Shown: positions 35,842-44,291, counted from the first letter of the stretch. The stretch is DNA of 64,000 nt from Pseudomonadota bacterium (GCA_026390555.1 JAPLFS010000074.1:1-64000), one strand, 5' to 3'. Numbers and translations are program-made. The notes: generated from the letters alone by a model not told the origin.

Positions 35842-36885
35842 CTACAGTACCTCAATTGCGAAGCGTCCCTCATAAACACAGAGCCGCGCCTCACCGACCT
35901 TCTCCTGGTTGATAACGAGCGTAACGCGAGCTCCTAACGGAGCATCGCTGACAAGGATAGCTCCTGGCTGCCCCAGTTCGGCTAACTGCGCCGCCTCAAG
36001 ATTAATCGATGCCAGCTCTACCGACAAGCGCGTAGTTCCTTCAGCGACTGAGGGCGCCACAACGGCACCAGGCACCATCTCACACCCAAAATTACCGCCC
36101 ACATTGACCATCCGACCCGGCATCCAGGCCTTGTTACCCACCCGTAGCGTTATTGTATCAGAGGCGCGCACCTCAAGGTCGATCACCGTACCCTTAATCA
36201 GATAATCTGAAAGCATCTGCGGCGGAACTCCGAGCTGTGCCACCTCAAGACGAACCGAGGAGACTCCTGTAGCTACACGTGAGGAGGACTGCACCTGCCG
36301 TCGCCATAAACCGTCCAGGTTTTCTACCATCTTTTGTCCCAAGCCGATCCAGACCACTACCGAACCCGTATTAATTGTACTGGCCAGGCGCACGCTGGCC
36401 ACAACCTTAGTGGAGGATTCTTTAGCCTTGCCACGAAACGAAACTGCAGTGAGCTCTGCCCCACTCCAAGCGCTCACGAGGCTAAAGAACATCCGTCTGA
36501 GCAGATACTCGGCCACAACCGCGCCGGCCTTATCATCAATCCCCGGGACAACCTCTGCCAGAAGGATGCGTGCCGATTCATCATCAACTGAGAGAATTAG
36601 CTCTTCCCCGCCGATCTCGCCAACGAAGGTATATTCATCGTAGGGGGGTTGGGTCAGTAGCGTTTTAATATCGGCTATCGTGGCCTCACATCCGATAGCG
36701 TGCACTATCGGCATCCACTGTGCGGCGAAACCGGGAAACCACTTCTCGGGCCGACAGCGTAGGAAGCCTCTCGACCACTGCGCCTCGGCGGGCGAGACGT
36801 TCCGGCACGCTCGCTCTGGGTCCCACAACTGTACGTCGTGCGATTCTCCTGACTCCCCTGACTGTGATGCTCCCTGTTCGTTCAC
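35842..36885 (-). CDS. sctQ: Type III secretion cytoplasmic ring protein SctQ-like
   Basis: 347 residues from a GTG start at 36885 that follows the stop of the upstream gene without a gap. Two C-terminal SpoA-type domains are visible: LSDYLIKGTVIDLEVRASDT with VNVGGNFGCEMV, and LAELGQPGAILVSDAPLGAR with ARLCVYEGRFAIEVL, ending flush as in SctQ/FliN/FliM. The N-terminal 200 residues (ECATIADIKTLLTQ) are divergent. SctQ forms the sorting platform under the export gate and receives chaperone-cargo complexes. Its place after SctJ and the FliJ-like gene supports the call. Confidence 0.72.
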   Translation of the reverse strand: MNEQGASQSGESGESHDVQLWDPERACRNVSPAEAQWSRGFLRCRPEKWFPGFAAQWMPIVHAIGCEATIADIKTLLTQPPYDEYTFVGEIGGEELILSVDDESARILLAEVVPGIDDKAGAVVAEYLLRRMFFSLVSAWSGAELTAVSFRGKAKESSTKVVASVRLASTINTGSVVVWIGLGQKMVENLDGLWRRQVQSSSRVATGVSSVRLEVAQLGVPPQMLSDYLIKGTVIDLEVRASDTITLRVGNKAWMPGRMVNVGGNFGCEMVPGAVVAPSVAEGTTRLSVELASINLEAAQLAELGQPGAILVSDAPLGARVTLVINQEKVGEARLCVYEGRFAIEVL

Positions 36886-37245
36886 CTAATCCTCACCTTG
36901 CATCTCTTTATCGTTTGCAACTATCTCTGGTGCAACCTCGGCGCTCTCAATCTCTGCCTCAACCTGAAACAATCGATCCTCAGCCCGTTTCATATCCTCA
37001 GTCGCCTCAGCAAGCTCACTCTCATGCCGTACGCGATCTCGTTTAAGCTTGGCACGGTAGGAGACCTGAGCCAAGACACGCGCCGTATCGCCCACCAACG
37101 TTCGACCAGAGCTTTCAAGCGCCTTGAGCCTAAAGTCGTTATCCGCAAGCTCACTATTAATTCGGCTGATCCGCTCAATACGCCGATCCAGTTCAATCTT
37201 AACCTGTAGATGATATGCCGAAAGCTCCTCAAGGTTTTGCGCCAC
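36886..37245 (-). CDS. FliJ/SctO-like coiled-coil stalk protein
   Basis: 119 residues from GTG 37245, which lies four bases after the upstream stop and has a good purine-rich ribosome site (GGAGGGGGAGAGG); a longer GTG start at 37272 is possible. The protein is an antiparallel coiled coil (LEELSAYHLQVKIELDRRIE ... ELAEATEDMKRAEDRLFQVE), the shape of FliJ/SctO, the rotor-like stalk that links the secretion ATPase to SctV. Neither of those partners is in the window. A SctL-type stator is a less likely alternative because of the small size. Confidence 0.6.
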   Translation of the reverse strand: MAQNLEELSAYHLQVKIELDRRIERISRINSELADNDFRLKALESSGRTLVGDTARVLAQVSYRAKLKRDRVRHESELAEATEDMKRAEDRLFQVEAEIESAEVAPEIVANDKEMQGED

Positions 37246-37249
37246 ATCT

Positions 37250-37471
37250 CTACCTCTCCCCCTCCAGTGCACGACGTAAGAGGGTTCCGATGAAGGGCAG
37301 TCGGGTATCTATCTCCATCATGCCGAGCTCCTGCGCTGCGGCTTTTAACTGCTCACCACGCGTTGAATCAATGGCTAAGACCGCGGCTGCCTCGTTACCG
37401 TCAATCAGTATTGCAACAGCAACGAGCGCCTGTTCGTGTTGTGTTAATTGTGCCAGCGCGCCATTACTCAT
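37250..37471 (-). CDS. Small protein, possibly FliG-N-terminal-like
   Basis: 73 residues. Its ATG overlaps the SctJ stop (ATGA), so the two are coupled. The sequence HEQALVAVAILIDGNEAAAV followed by a helix and TRLPFIGTLLRRALEG weakly recalls the first helices of FliG (ALLLLSLGEE.AA..VLKHL), the domain that binds the C-terminus of FliF. SctJ is the FliF-related ring protein, so the idea has some logic, but SctJ systems do not normally use FliG. A SctK-like or unrelated small adaptor is equally possible. Confidence 0.5.
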   Translation of the reverse strand: MSNGALAQLTQHEQALVAVAILIDGNEAAAVLAIDSTRGEQLKAAAQELGMMEIDTRLPFIGTLLRRALEGER

Positions 37472-38358
37472 TCCTCATCATCCCCTCTGTATTGATCATC
37501 ATCATCCGTATCCTTTACACCATCAGCTCCAGCGAAAGCAGCGAGCCGTTCCACAGGGGGACGCCCGCCACCAACAGCTTCAAGACGCATTGATTCGGTC
37601 TGTCGGGCCTGCGTATATTGACCGAAAATATAACCCGCTAGCGCCGTCATCCCAGAGATTCCAACCAATAATCCAATTAACAGTAGTGAGAGCCCCATGT
37701 ACTCACCCTGTGGAACCCTCCAAAATACAAGGAACGGAACTAATGCCTCTGGGCTACTAGCTACCTCGCTACCCGAGCCAGTAACGAGCGGCGGGCTCTG
37801 TTCAGTGATAGACACGACCACCCCTGCAGGCTTTATACCCGGTAGAGCTCTCAGCACTAACTCCTGCAGCACCGCAATATCAAGCGTTGCGCCGTAGCGT
37901 TTCTGAACGACGACTGAGACTGAGGGCTCTGCGTTACCCTGTACCGAGCGGACTCGCACTATCGCCCCCACTGCAATGACAGCGGTATGTGTTGAAAGAA
38001 GGTCCTCGATCTCTGCTGCCTGAGCACGGTCGATACGGAGCGCTTCAATCTCTCTTGAGCTTGGCAGGATGCCGCTTGGGGCAACGAGATCTCGGAAGGA
38101 GGCCTTCCTCTCTGTCGGAAGACCGAGCTGCGTTAAGAGCGCAGCAGAAGCCCCGAACTGCGCTGTAGCCACCGACACGGAATACTTACCCTTCGCACCA
38201 CGTTCCCGTTCGATCTCAGCCTCAATACCCCGTTCTCGAAGCACCGCCACTATCTCGTTAGCATCGCGCTGCGCTAAATCCCCGGCCAACGGCGATGAAT
38301 CGCATCCAAGCATGACGCAAGCAAGTAGGGACATTATAATGGTTGTGGGTACCTTCAT
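37468..38358 (-). CDS. sctJ: Type III secretion inner-membrane ring lipoprotein SctJ
   Basis: 296 residues. A signal peptide ends in lipobox VMLGC (C at residue 19), as in YscJ/PrgK. The first ring domain (DLAQRDANEIVAVLRERGIE) and the second (DRAQAAEIEDLLSTHTAVIA, LQELVLRALPGIKPAGVVVS) match the family plan. A C-terminal membrane helix (LSLLLIGLLVGISGMTALAG) is followed by a cytoplasmic tail rich in Asp at the end (DTDDDDQYRGDDEE). SctJ forms the inner ring around the export gate. It lies 12 bases after the zinc-ribbon FHA gene. Confidence 0.88.
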   Translation of the reverse strand: MKVPTTIIMSLLACVMLGCDSSPLAGDLAQRDANEIVAVLRERGIEAEIERERGAKGKYSVSVATAQFGASAALLTQLGLPTERKASFRDLVAPSGILPSSREIEALRIDRAQAAEIEDLLSTHTAVIAVGAIVRVRSVQGNAEPSVSVVVQKRYGATLDIAVLQELVLRALPGIKPAGVVVSITEQSPPLVTGSGSEVASSPEALVPFLVFWRVPQGEYMGLSLLLIGLLVGISGMTALAGYIFGQYTQARQTESMRLEAVGGGRPPVERLAAFAGADGVKDTDDDDQYRGDDEE

Positions 38359-38370
38359 TAGCTTTCTAAC

Positions 38371-39717
38371 CTACCTGCTTGATGAAGCTGGCACAATGAT
38401 GACAAGGAACTCAACTTCACCGAAACGCAGCCAATCGCCGTGACTAACACGCACAAGTGATTCCTCCTGCTGATATTCAGCGCGTTCATCGTGCCTCACA
38501 AAAACACCGTGATCGCTCATCAGATCCTGAACAAGGAATCCGCCCTCACTGATCGACATAAGCGCGTGCGGGGTTGAGATACTCGGGTCTTCGAGAATAA
38601 GGTCCGTACCTTTGATACTCGAGGCGGTCACAAAGAACTTACCCTCACGCAGCTCGATCGCTCGGCCGTCGGGACTCTCATAACTGACGAGCCATCCGAA
38701 GAGCTTTCCAGGTCGCATCTTTCCGGTCTTTGGACCGGTGCTGGCCTGCGTGCGCTCAGACACGGTGGCGTGCTGCTGAGGATCCCCCGCACGGCGGCCC
38801 TGCTCGTGTCGCTGCTCGTGACGCTGCTCTGGGGGTTGTTGCTGTGCTGGTCTGTTATGATCCTGCCTGCGCTCATCGCGTTCGTCACGCTTAGGTCGCT
38901 GCGGTTCCGGCGCACGCGGCGGTTCTGGTGCGCGTTGTTGTGTTGGCGCAGGCCTATTCTGACGTTGCTCCTGCATGCGCTCACTACGCTGTGGTTCGCT
39001 GCGCTGCGGCGGTCGTGCTTCGTTCTTACGCGCCTCCCCTCCACCCCTCTGCTGACCACCCCCTTGCTGCGCCTCTACACCGCGCGGACGCTGCTCCTCT
39101 CGACGCGGCGCTGCCGGCATCGGAGTATGGGGGCGAACCTCCGCCTCTCTCTCTTTAGCCACTACTGCCTTTGGCGCAACCGGATCGATCGTAATCTCAT
39201 CATCGAACGGATCGTTTACCGCAGGCTGCTTGACCGGGCGCTGCTCGGGCGCAGCGCTAGTAGGCTTTTCTACAACCGGCTCATCGAATAGATCGAGATC
39301 AAAAGGATCGTCCTCTTCATCATCATCGTCGTCTTCCGCCCGCTGTGCTGGCGCTGTGCGGTCGGGCTGTAGAGCTTCGGGAGCCGTAGCTACCACTTCA
39401 TCTACGCCTTCAAGATCCTGTAGGTACGCACCAAGGGGATCGAATTCATCATCACCCTGTACAGAGGGTGCTGCAGAGACCGCTAATGCCTTCTCGGTCT
39501 TGGCTGCCACAACAGCGGAGATTACATCCTGTGGGGCCGCGGTAACGGTTCTCTGTCGGATGCGCCCCGTACCCTTGGCGGCTTCCCCTCCACCCTCGCT
39601 CTGTGCAAGAGAATCTAACGGATTGTTGCATATGCGACAGCGAGCTGCGCTCGCAGGCACTAGGCTTCTGCACGACGGACAACGCACGAACGTTAGATCA
39701 CTCGGTTCACTTGCCAT
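38371..39717 (-). CDS. Zinc-ribbon and FHA domain protein
   Basis: 448 residues in three parts. Residues 10-40 form a zinc ribbon (RCPSCRSLVP, RCRICNNPL). Residues about 60-330 are disordered: acidic (EDDDDDEEDDPFDLDLFDEP), then Gln/Arg/Pro-rich. Residues about 340-445 are an FHA domain (LREGKFFVTASSIKGTDLIL, DPSISTPHALMSISEGG, VQDLMSDHGVFV), which reads phosphothreonine or acts as a scaffold. There is no membrane helix. It sits directly upstream of sctJ and downstream of the triple-FHA gene, so I place it in the type III operon. Its exact role, perhaps a cytoplasmic adaptor, is not known. Confidence 0.75.
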   Translation of the reverse strand: MASEPSDLTFVRCPSCRSLVPASAARCRICNNPLDSLAQSEGGGEAAKGTGRIRQRTVTAAPQDVISAVVAAKTEKALAVSAAPSVQGDDEFDPLGAYLQDLEGVDEVVATAPEALQPDRTAPAQRAEDDDDDEEDDPFDLDLFDEPVVEKPTSAAPEQRPVKQPAVNDPFDDEITIDPVAPKAVVAKEREAEVRPHTPMPAAPRREEQRPRGVEAQQGGGQQRGGGEARKNEARPPQRSEPQRSERMQEQRQNRPAPTQQRAPEPPRAPEPQRPKRDERDERRQDHNRPAQQQPPEQRHEQRHEQGRRAGDPQQHATVSERTQASTGPKTGKMRPGKLFGWLVSYESPDGRAIELREGKFFVTASSIKGTDLILEDPSISTPHALMSISEGGFLVQDLMSDHGVFVRHDERAEYQQEESLVRVSHGDWLRFGEVEFLVIIVPASSSR

Positions 39718-39833
39718 GTTTAGACCTCGCCTAATTATATCTCATAAAACCAAATCTTTTCACATGAAAAGATCAAAAACTTGACGCTCTCCACACCACC
39801 TGACCACCTGCCTAATGCCCCTTGGCACCCTTC

Positions 39834-41189
39834 TTACCTACGCAATCCTAAAACCAGCATACTCACGAGCAACAAAAGAACTCCAATTATGCCCACTGCG
39901 ATAGCTCCCATAACCAGTCGCCCCTTTAGCGAAAGACGGCTATAGAGCTGCTTAAGTCCACCAGTACTGCCATTTTGCGCTTGCTCCCCTGCTGCAAGAA
40001 ACTGTGCTGGAGATTGCAACCACGCCGTTGTTCGCCTTGAACGCAGCCTTGGTTCCTGCGCTCTGCTAGCGCTGTCCTCTGTGGGGAGCGCTGCAATAAA
40101 GCTCGTTGCAACTCCGCCAGCTGCTATAAAAGCCTGTTCATCACGCTCAGAGAAGCAGAGCGCAACCGTCACGTTTCCGCCGAAATCGAGTACCAGCGGT
40201 TTGTCAGAGCTCTCGGCAACCTCATCCCTATGCAGGATGCCACCATCATAGGCCGTTCCGTTGGTGCTACGATCTATAACCCGCACAACTCCCGTCTTTG
40301 AGACCTCCACTGAGCAGTGGCGCCGTGAGACGTGTGGCGCGCCGAGCCACATATCGCTAGCCGGATCGCGCCCTAGCACACAATCATCTCCAGCTTTGAG
40401 AACTATGCGGGCCGGCCGAGCGCTCTCGGAAAGTGAGAACAGAACGGGATAGCGCTTCTGCCTAATGGCTGGCTTTGCGCCGGATCCCTTTAGGCCGCTC
40501 AGCGCCTCTGCTGCCTGCTCAGGAGAAACAACCCCTAACGCGCTAACCTCGCGTCCAAATGAGATCGCAACCCCTGGTGCAACGTTCACCCGTCCTGAGA
40601 TCTGTTGTTGATTGACGAACGTTCCGTTGGTTGAACCGAGGTCCTCAATCCAGAACTCCCCGGACTCATAACCAACCCGTGCGTGACGAGATGAGATGCT
40701 CGGGGCATCGAGTCTTAGCGAACACTGCCGCGAGCGACCAACCAAGACCGAACTCTCTGCTGAAAACGAGATCACTACCGGCGGATCTGAGGTCAGCATC
40801 AGCGCTGGATAGAGTGGAGTGGGCTCGGTACAGGCCTGGCGCAAGATCCGCACTCCGGCACGATCCGTAGCCTCCGACTCGCGCAACATTAGGTCGCCAT
40901 CGATCGCGGTAAAATGCAATATGAGTGGCCCAACATCAACCGTTGATTCGCCCTCGTAGATGCCATCTAGGAATGAGGGCGGCTGCGCGCCTCCACTGAT
41001 AGCCACCGGAGTTAAGCTAAACTTTCTGCCAACACCGCGACACACCAGCAGGTTGTATCCAACCGCTTGCATCTCATCTACGATTACGTGGGCCGGGTCC
41101 TGGGCGCCGATCAGCGCCGCCGGTCGACGAATAAAAATCGTCTCCCTACTTGGTGAATCGCCCTTAAATGTGATCTCTAGTGCAAACAT
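39834..41189 (-). CDS. Membrane protein with FHA domains, possible SctD counterpart
   Basis: 451 residues. A first, divergent FHA-like region (about 1-105) is followed by two good FHA domains: about 130-215 (VLVGRSRQCSLRLDAPSISS, DLGSTNGTFVNQQQI) and about 240-345 (VLGRDPASDMWLGAPHVSRR, DRSTNGTAYDGG). The only membrane helix is at the very C-terminus (about 425-447), so all FHA domains are cytoplasmic. SctD ring proteins have an N-terminal FHA, then a helix and a large periplasmic part; chlamydial SctD has two FHA domains. Here the periplasmic part is missing. It is the first gene of the operon, 117 bp upstream of the next. Confidence 0.72.
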   Translation of the reverse strand: MFALEITFKGDSPSRETIFIRRPAALIGAQDPAHVIVDEMQAVGYNLLVCRGVGRKFSLTPVAISGGAQPPSFLDGIYEGESTVDVGPLILHFTAIDGDLMLRESEATDRAGVRILRQACTEPTPLYPALMLTSDPPVVISFSAESSVLVGRSRQCSLRLDAPSISSRHARVGYESGEFWIEDLGSTNGTFVNQQQISGRVNVAPGVAISFGREVSALGVVSPEQAAEALSGLKGSGAKPAIRQKRYPVLFSLSESARPARIVLKAGDDCVLGRDPASDMWLGAPHVSRRHCSVEVSKTGVVRVIDRSTNGTAYDGGILHRDEVAESSDKPLVLDFGGNVTVALCFSERDEQAFIAAGGVATSFIAALPTEDSASRAQEPRLRSRRTTAWLQSPAQFLAAGEQAQNGSTGGLKQLYSRLSLKGRLVMGAIAVGIIGVLLLLVSMLVLGLRR

Positions 41190-41223
41190 AGCGTGTCATT
41201 AGCCTGCGACTATCATAGAAACT

Positions 41224-41239
41224 CCCCACACAGGTGGGG
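41224..41239. other. Short perfect hairpin in the divergent intergenic region
   Basis: CCCCAC, ACAG loop, GTGGGG: a six-base-pair GC-rich stem between the divergent FHA gene (minus) and receiver gene (plus). There is no T-run, so it is not a normal terminator; it could be an operator-like palindrome or part of a leader. The rest of 41190-41421 holds no other recognised feature. Confidence 0.4.
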
Positions 41240-41421
41240 CAATGATAGTAGATACTACAGGTACTTATTCCTTCCGTTCACTCTAATCGCTCTTCCCTAT
41301 AGATTCATATCGGCTAAGAGCCATTAGTTTTCAAGTATATAGCGTCAAACAAGGTTTCTAAATTTAGTCGACCGGCGAGTTTTCGGTCCCTAGCACTCAC
41401 TTTTGGCATCACTATATTACC

Positions 41422-41784
41422 ATGAACAATCGCATCCTGGTTATAGACGACGACATCACGTCTCTCGACATCGTTGACCTTCTGTTTGAAGGTCAGGGAT
41501 TTGAGGTAGTTCGGCATTCAGATGGTATTTCAGCCCTGCTTGAGGTGGAGCAGAGCAAGCCGGATATCATCTTAATCGATCTAATGATGCCAGGAATGAA
41601 TGGGCAGGAGTGCGTCCGTGAGATTAGGAGCAAGGGGATCTCGGTCCCGATTGTAGCCTTTACGGCGCTCGATGACCCCGAGGCACATCAGGCAGCACGC
41701 GCTGCAGGATGTACAAAAATAGTAATAAAACCGTGTAAATCTAGGGACTTGATTAGGGAAATCAAGGCCCTTGTTAATACTTGA
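41422..41784 (+). CDS. Single-domain response regulator (CheY-like receiver)
   Basis: 120 residues, a complete receiver domain with no output domain. The acidic pocket is in RILVIDDDITSLD, the phospho-acceptor Asp in IILIDLMMPGMNG, the switch Thr in IVAFTALDD and the conserved Lys in KIVIKPCKS. Such proteins pass phosphate between kinases or bind a target directly. No kinase is adjacent; the nearest is the NtrY-like kinase at 8-10 kb, with no evidence of pairing. The upstream neighbour diverges and RNase E/G follows after 348 bp. Confidence 0.9.
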   Translation: MNNRILVIDDDITSLDIVDLLFEGQGFEVVRHSDGISALLEVEQSKPDIILIDLMMPGMNGQECVREIRSKGISVPIVAFTALDDPEAHQAARAAGCTKIVIKPCKSRDLIREIKALVNT

Positions 41785-42132
41785 TAATTAACACCGTTAA
41801 TCACTATGGAGTACCCCTCTTGGTCAATATGTGCTACACCAAAGGGATAGTTGGATATCCAACGTCAAATTTTAATATTAATTTCGGAAGGTGCTGTAAT
41901 CACAATTGCTTAAATTGCGTCCCGCATTAAGCCCCTGTGATGAGAAGGAGCCTGCGCCACACAACTTTCGTGGCGCCTAGTGAGTGAGATATGACTTACC
42001 CATACGACAAAGTGTGTTCAGGATCGGGGCTAGCTGCCTCACAACTCCTGCTACGAGGTGATTCGTCGCCTCAATCTACGCTTTGCCTACAAGCTCCCTA
42101 TCTTCAAGCACCTCCCACAAGGGAGAGGATTA
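41785..42132 (+). promoter_or_regulatory. Long leader of the RNase E/G gene with a stem-loop
   Basis: This 348-bp stretch has no convincing gene. A seven-base-pair stem GCGCCAC / GTGGCGC (41954-41976, nine-base loop) lies about 155 bases upstream of the start codon, with GAGAAGGAG just before it. Structured leaders are cleaved by RNase E in enterobacteria as a feedback control; a similar role here is only inferred. A promoter probably lies between 41800 and 41930, but I cannot fix it. Confidence 0.4.
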
Positions 42133-43764
42133 ATGGACCAGAGAATGCTTATCAATGCGGTGCATCCCGAGGAGTGCCGTATCGCAATTATCGAGGGTTC
42201 GCAGTTAGCTGAACTCGAAATTGAGTCGAACGTAGGAAAGAAAGCTAAGGGCAACGTTTATCGTGGGCGAATTTCGCGCATAGAGCCCAGTCTTCAAGCT
42301 GCCTTCATCGATATCGGAACACAGCGTAACGGATTCCTACAGATTAACGACGTACATCCATCATGCTACCGGGCTAATCAGGGTCGCTCCAATCGTGCTC
42401 GTATCCAGGACGTGCTTGAGCCTGGTCAGGAGATCGTCGTACAGGTTGTAAAAGAGGAACGGGATATGAAGGGTGCAACCCTGACGACCTACCTCTCACT
42501 TCCTGGTCGCTACCTAGTGATTATGCCGGGCAGTGACCGCGGCGGAATATCGCGCAAGATTAACGACAGCGATCAGCGCTTACGTCTGCGCCGTCTAGCG
42601 CGTGAACTTGAGATGCCAAACGGCATCGGAATGATAATTCGCACCGCTGGCCTCGATCGCTCTCAGAGCGATCTCTCACGTGACCTGACCATACAGCTTA
42701 AACTGTGGGAGAGCATCCTGACCGCCAATCAAAGCGCACAGGCTCCTTGCTTAATCTACAAGGATAACGATCTTACAACGCGCGTGATCCGCGATTACTT
42801 TACCCCGGATGTGCGTGAGATATTGATCGACGATCAGAAAACCTTCGAGACGGTCAAGGAATTTGTCGGTCAGGTTATGCCGCGCTATCGCTCCCGTATT
42901 CGTTTGTATGAAGAGGCGCAGCCGATCTTTACTCACCACGGCATCGATCAACAGGTACAGGACACCTTTGCGCGCGAGGTAAAGCTAAAATCCGGCGGTG
43001 CGATCGTAATCGAACAGCTTGAGGCTCTTGTTGCCATCGACGTCAACTCGGGCAAAGCGACCGACAGCCAAAATATCGAAGAGACCGCCTATAAGACCAA
43101 CATCGAAGCAGCCGATGAGGTTGCCCGTCAACTACGTCTACGCGACCTCGGTGGACTGGTGGTGATTGACTTTATCGACATGCTCGACAAACGCCACCGT
43201 AGCACCGTAGAGCGCCGCTTACAGGATGCCCTAGCACCGGATAAAGCGCGCATTGAGCTCGGTCGGCTCTCTCAGTTTGGACTCCTTGAGATGTCGCGCC
43301 AACGTTTGCGTGCCTCACTAACGAGCCACAGCCATATTAAGTGCGACCACTGCGTAGGAAGTGGCCACATCAAGAACCCTGAGCTAGTTGCGCTCGAAGC
43401 GCTCCGCAAGATTCAGGCTGCTGTTGTTATGGGTCATGTGGCGAAGGTCAAAGCGCGTCTCTCCTCGCTGCCTGCCTTCTTTCTGCTTAATAACAAGCGT
43501 GCCGATATCTCGTATCTAGAGGCGAAACATGGGGTTCAGATCTTGATCCTACCCGATGGTCGCCTAAGGCCCGACGAGTACGCCTTTGAGATGGAGGGGG
43601 TACGTGAGAGTCCGCCGCAGATCGGCGCGGTGGGCACATTGGGTGCAGAGAGCAAGAGCGCAACACCACTACCCGCTCCTGCCCTTCCAGCCGCTCGTTC
43701 CAGCGGGACGCGCGGAAGCTCTGCACCGAATGCTCGCGGTGCTCGGCCTAGACGCGCTAGCTAG
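42133..43764 (+). CDS. rng: Ribonuclease E/G family endoribonuclease
   Basis: 543 residues from ATG 42133, chosen because it follows a good ribosome site (GGGAGAGGA) and gives the family start MDQRMLINAVHPEECRIAII; an in-frame frame runs back to 42058. The S1 domain (KGNVYRGRISRIEPSLQAAF) and the DNase I-like catalytic core follow, with metal-binding Asp residues in VAIDVNSGKAT and VVIDFIDM, and a zinc link CDHCVGSGH. It cuts single-stranded AU-rich RNA in rRNA maturation and mRNA decay. The C-terminus has about 60 Ala/Pro/Arg-rich residues, much shorter than the RNase E degradosome scaffold, so it is closer to RNase G. Confidence 0.93.
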   Translation: MDQRMLINAVHPEECRIAIIEGSQLAELEIESNVGKKAKGNVYRGRISRIEPSLQAAFIDIGTQRNGFLQINDVHPSCYRANQGRSNRARIQDVLEPGQEIVVQVVKEERDMKGATLTTYLSLPGRYLVIMPGSDRGGISRKINDSDQRLRLRRLARELEMPNGIGMIIRTAGLDRSQSDLSRDLTIQLKLWESILTANQSAQAPCLIYKDNDLTTRVIRDYFTPDVREILIDDQKTFETVKEFVGQVMPRYRSRIRLYEEAQPIFTHHGIDQQVQDTFAREVKLKSGGAIVIEQLEALVAIDVNSGKATDSQNIEETAYKTNIEAADEVARQLRLRDLGGLVVIDFIDMLDKRHRSTVERRLQDALAPDKARIELGRLSQFGLLEMSRQRLRASLTSHSHIKCDHCVGSGHIKNPELVALEALRKIQAAVVMGHVAKVKARLSSLPAFFLLNNKRADISYLEAKHGVQILILPDGRLRPDEYAFEMEGVRESPPQIGAVGTLGAESKSATPLPAPALPAARSSGTRGSSAPNARGARPRRAS

Positions 43765-43787
43765 AATAGTTGCCGACAAGTTTATAC

Positions 43788-44205
43788 GGTTGCTCACCGA
43801 TAAGTGTAGGTACATTAGTTGAAAAACCCGTGCGCGGGAACGTGAACCGCTTCCCGTTACCTGTTCCCGCTCCGATACCGTTTAACCCTTTAAAACCAGC
43901 TTTAACAGCATGGCCGCTAAATGGAGGTGGCGTCGTGCCGCCACTGGTTGACAATATCGCTATTTCCGTTCGGGAGGAGGCGAATAACACTAATAACCTA
44001 TTCAGTAATTCAACCGACTTTTGATAGACTTCGAGCTTTTCATGACAAAACATATCTTCTATTAATCGTTTCTTTTCGAAATAAGTTTCCGCTGTCGGAG
44101 CGGGAGCTGGTAACGGGAGGCGGTTCACGTTCCCGCGCAGGGGTTTTCCATCTAATGTACCCACACTTATCAGTGAGGAACCGGAAAACTTGCGAAATCC
44201 CGTTG
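43788..44205. mobile_element. Complete composite repeat element with inverted terminal copies, copy C
   Basis: A forward repeat (43788-43893) and an inverted one (44091-44184) enclose about 200 bp that contain a four-helix-bundle gene remnant on the minus strand. The interior is nearly the same as positions 1-180, so this is a repeating unit and not a local accident. It is about 400 bp long and non-coding in effect, like a MITE. It fills the gap between RNase E/G and the GAF gene (43765-44291), where I see no other gene. No target-site duplication could be confirmed by eye. Confidence 0.75.
43988..44085 (-). pseudogene. Four-helix-bundle (S23/IVS-type) gene remnant
   Basis: Reading the minus strand gives KKRLIEDMFCHEKLEVYQKS, then VELLNRLLVLFASSRTEIAI, beginning near 44085. 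The first 25-30 residues look like helix 1 of the 23S intervening-sequence protein family, and the sequence then loses all likeness. An open frame of 135 codons (43757-44164) spans it, but most of that frame is repeat DNA read through, including both terminal repeats, so it is not a real full-length gene. Confidence 0.45.
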
Positions 44206-44291
44206 TCGAAATGTCGCTAGTCTGCTAACTTTAGGTTGTTTAAAGTTGCGACTACCCGCCAAAAAGATCTTGTAAACATCGGGCTGTTTTA

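Noticed and set aside
38770-39291. Leu/Arg-rich plus-strand frame opposite the zinc-ribbon FHA gene
   Set aside because: Shadow of the Gln/Arg/Pro-rich disordered segment; no start context or family.
30624-41189. Flagellar export cluster
   Set aside because: SctJ is a lipoprotein with two ring domains and no FliF-type extension, no flagellar rod, hook or filament genes are present, and an R-S-T-U order with FHA proteins favours a non-flagellar system.
43757-44164. 135-codon minus-strand open frame over the repeat element
   Set aside because: It runs through both terminal repeats; only about 30 residues look like a protein family. Treated as an element with a gene remnant.
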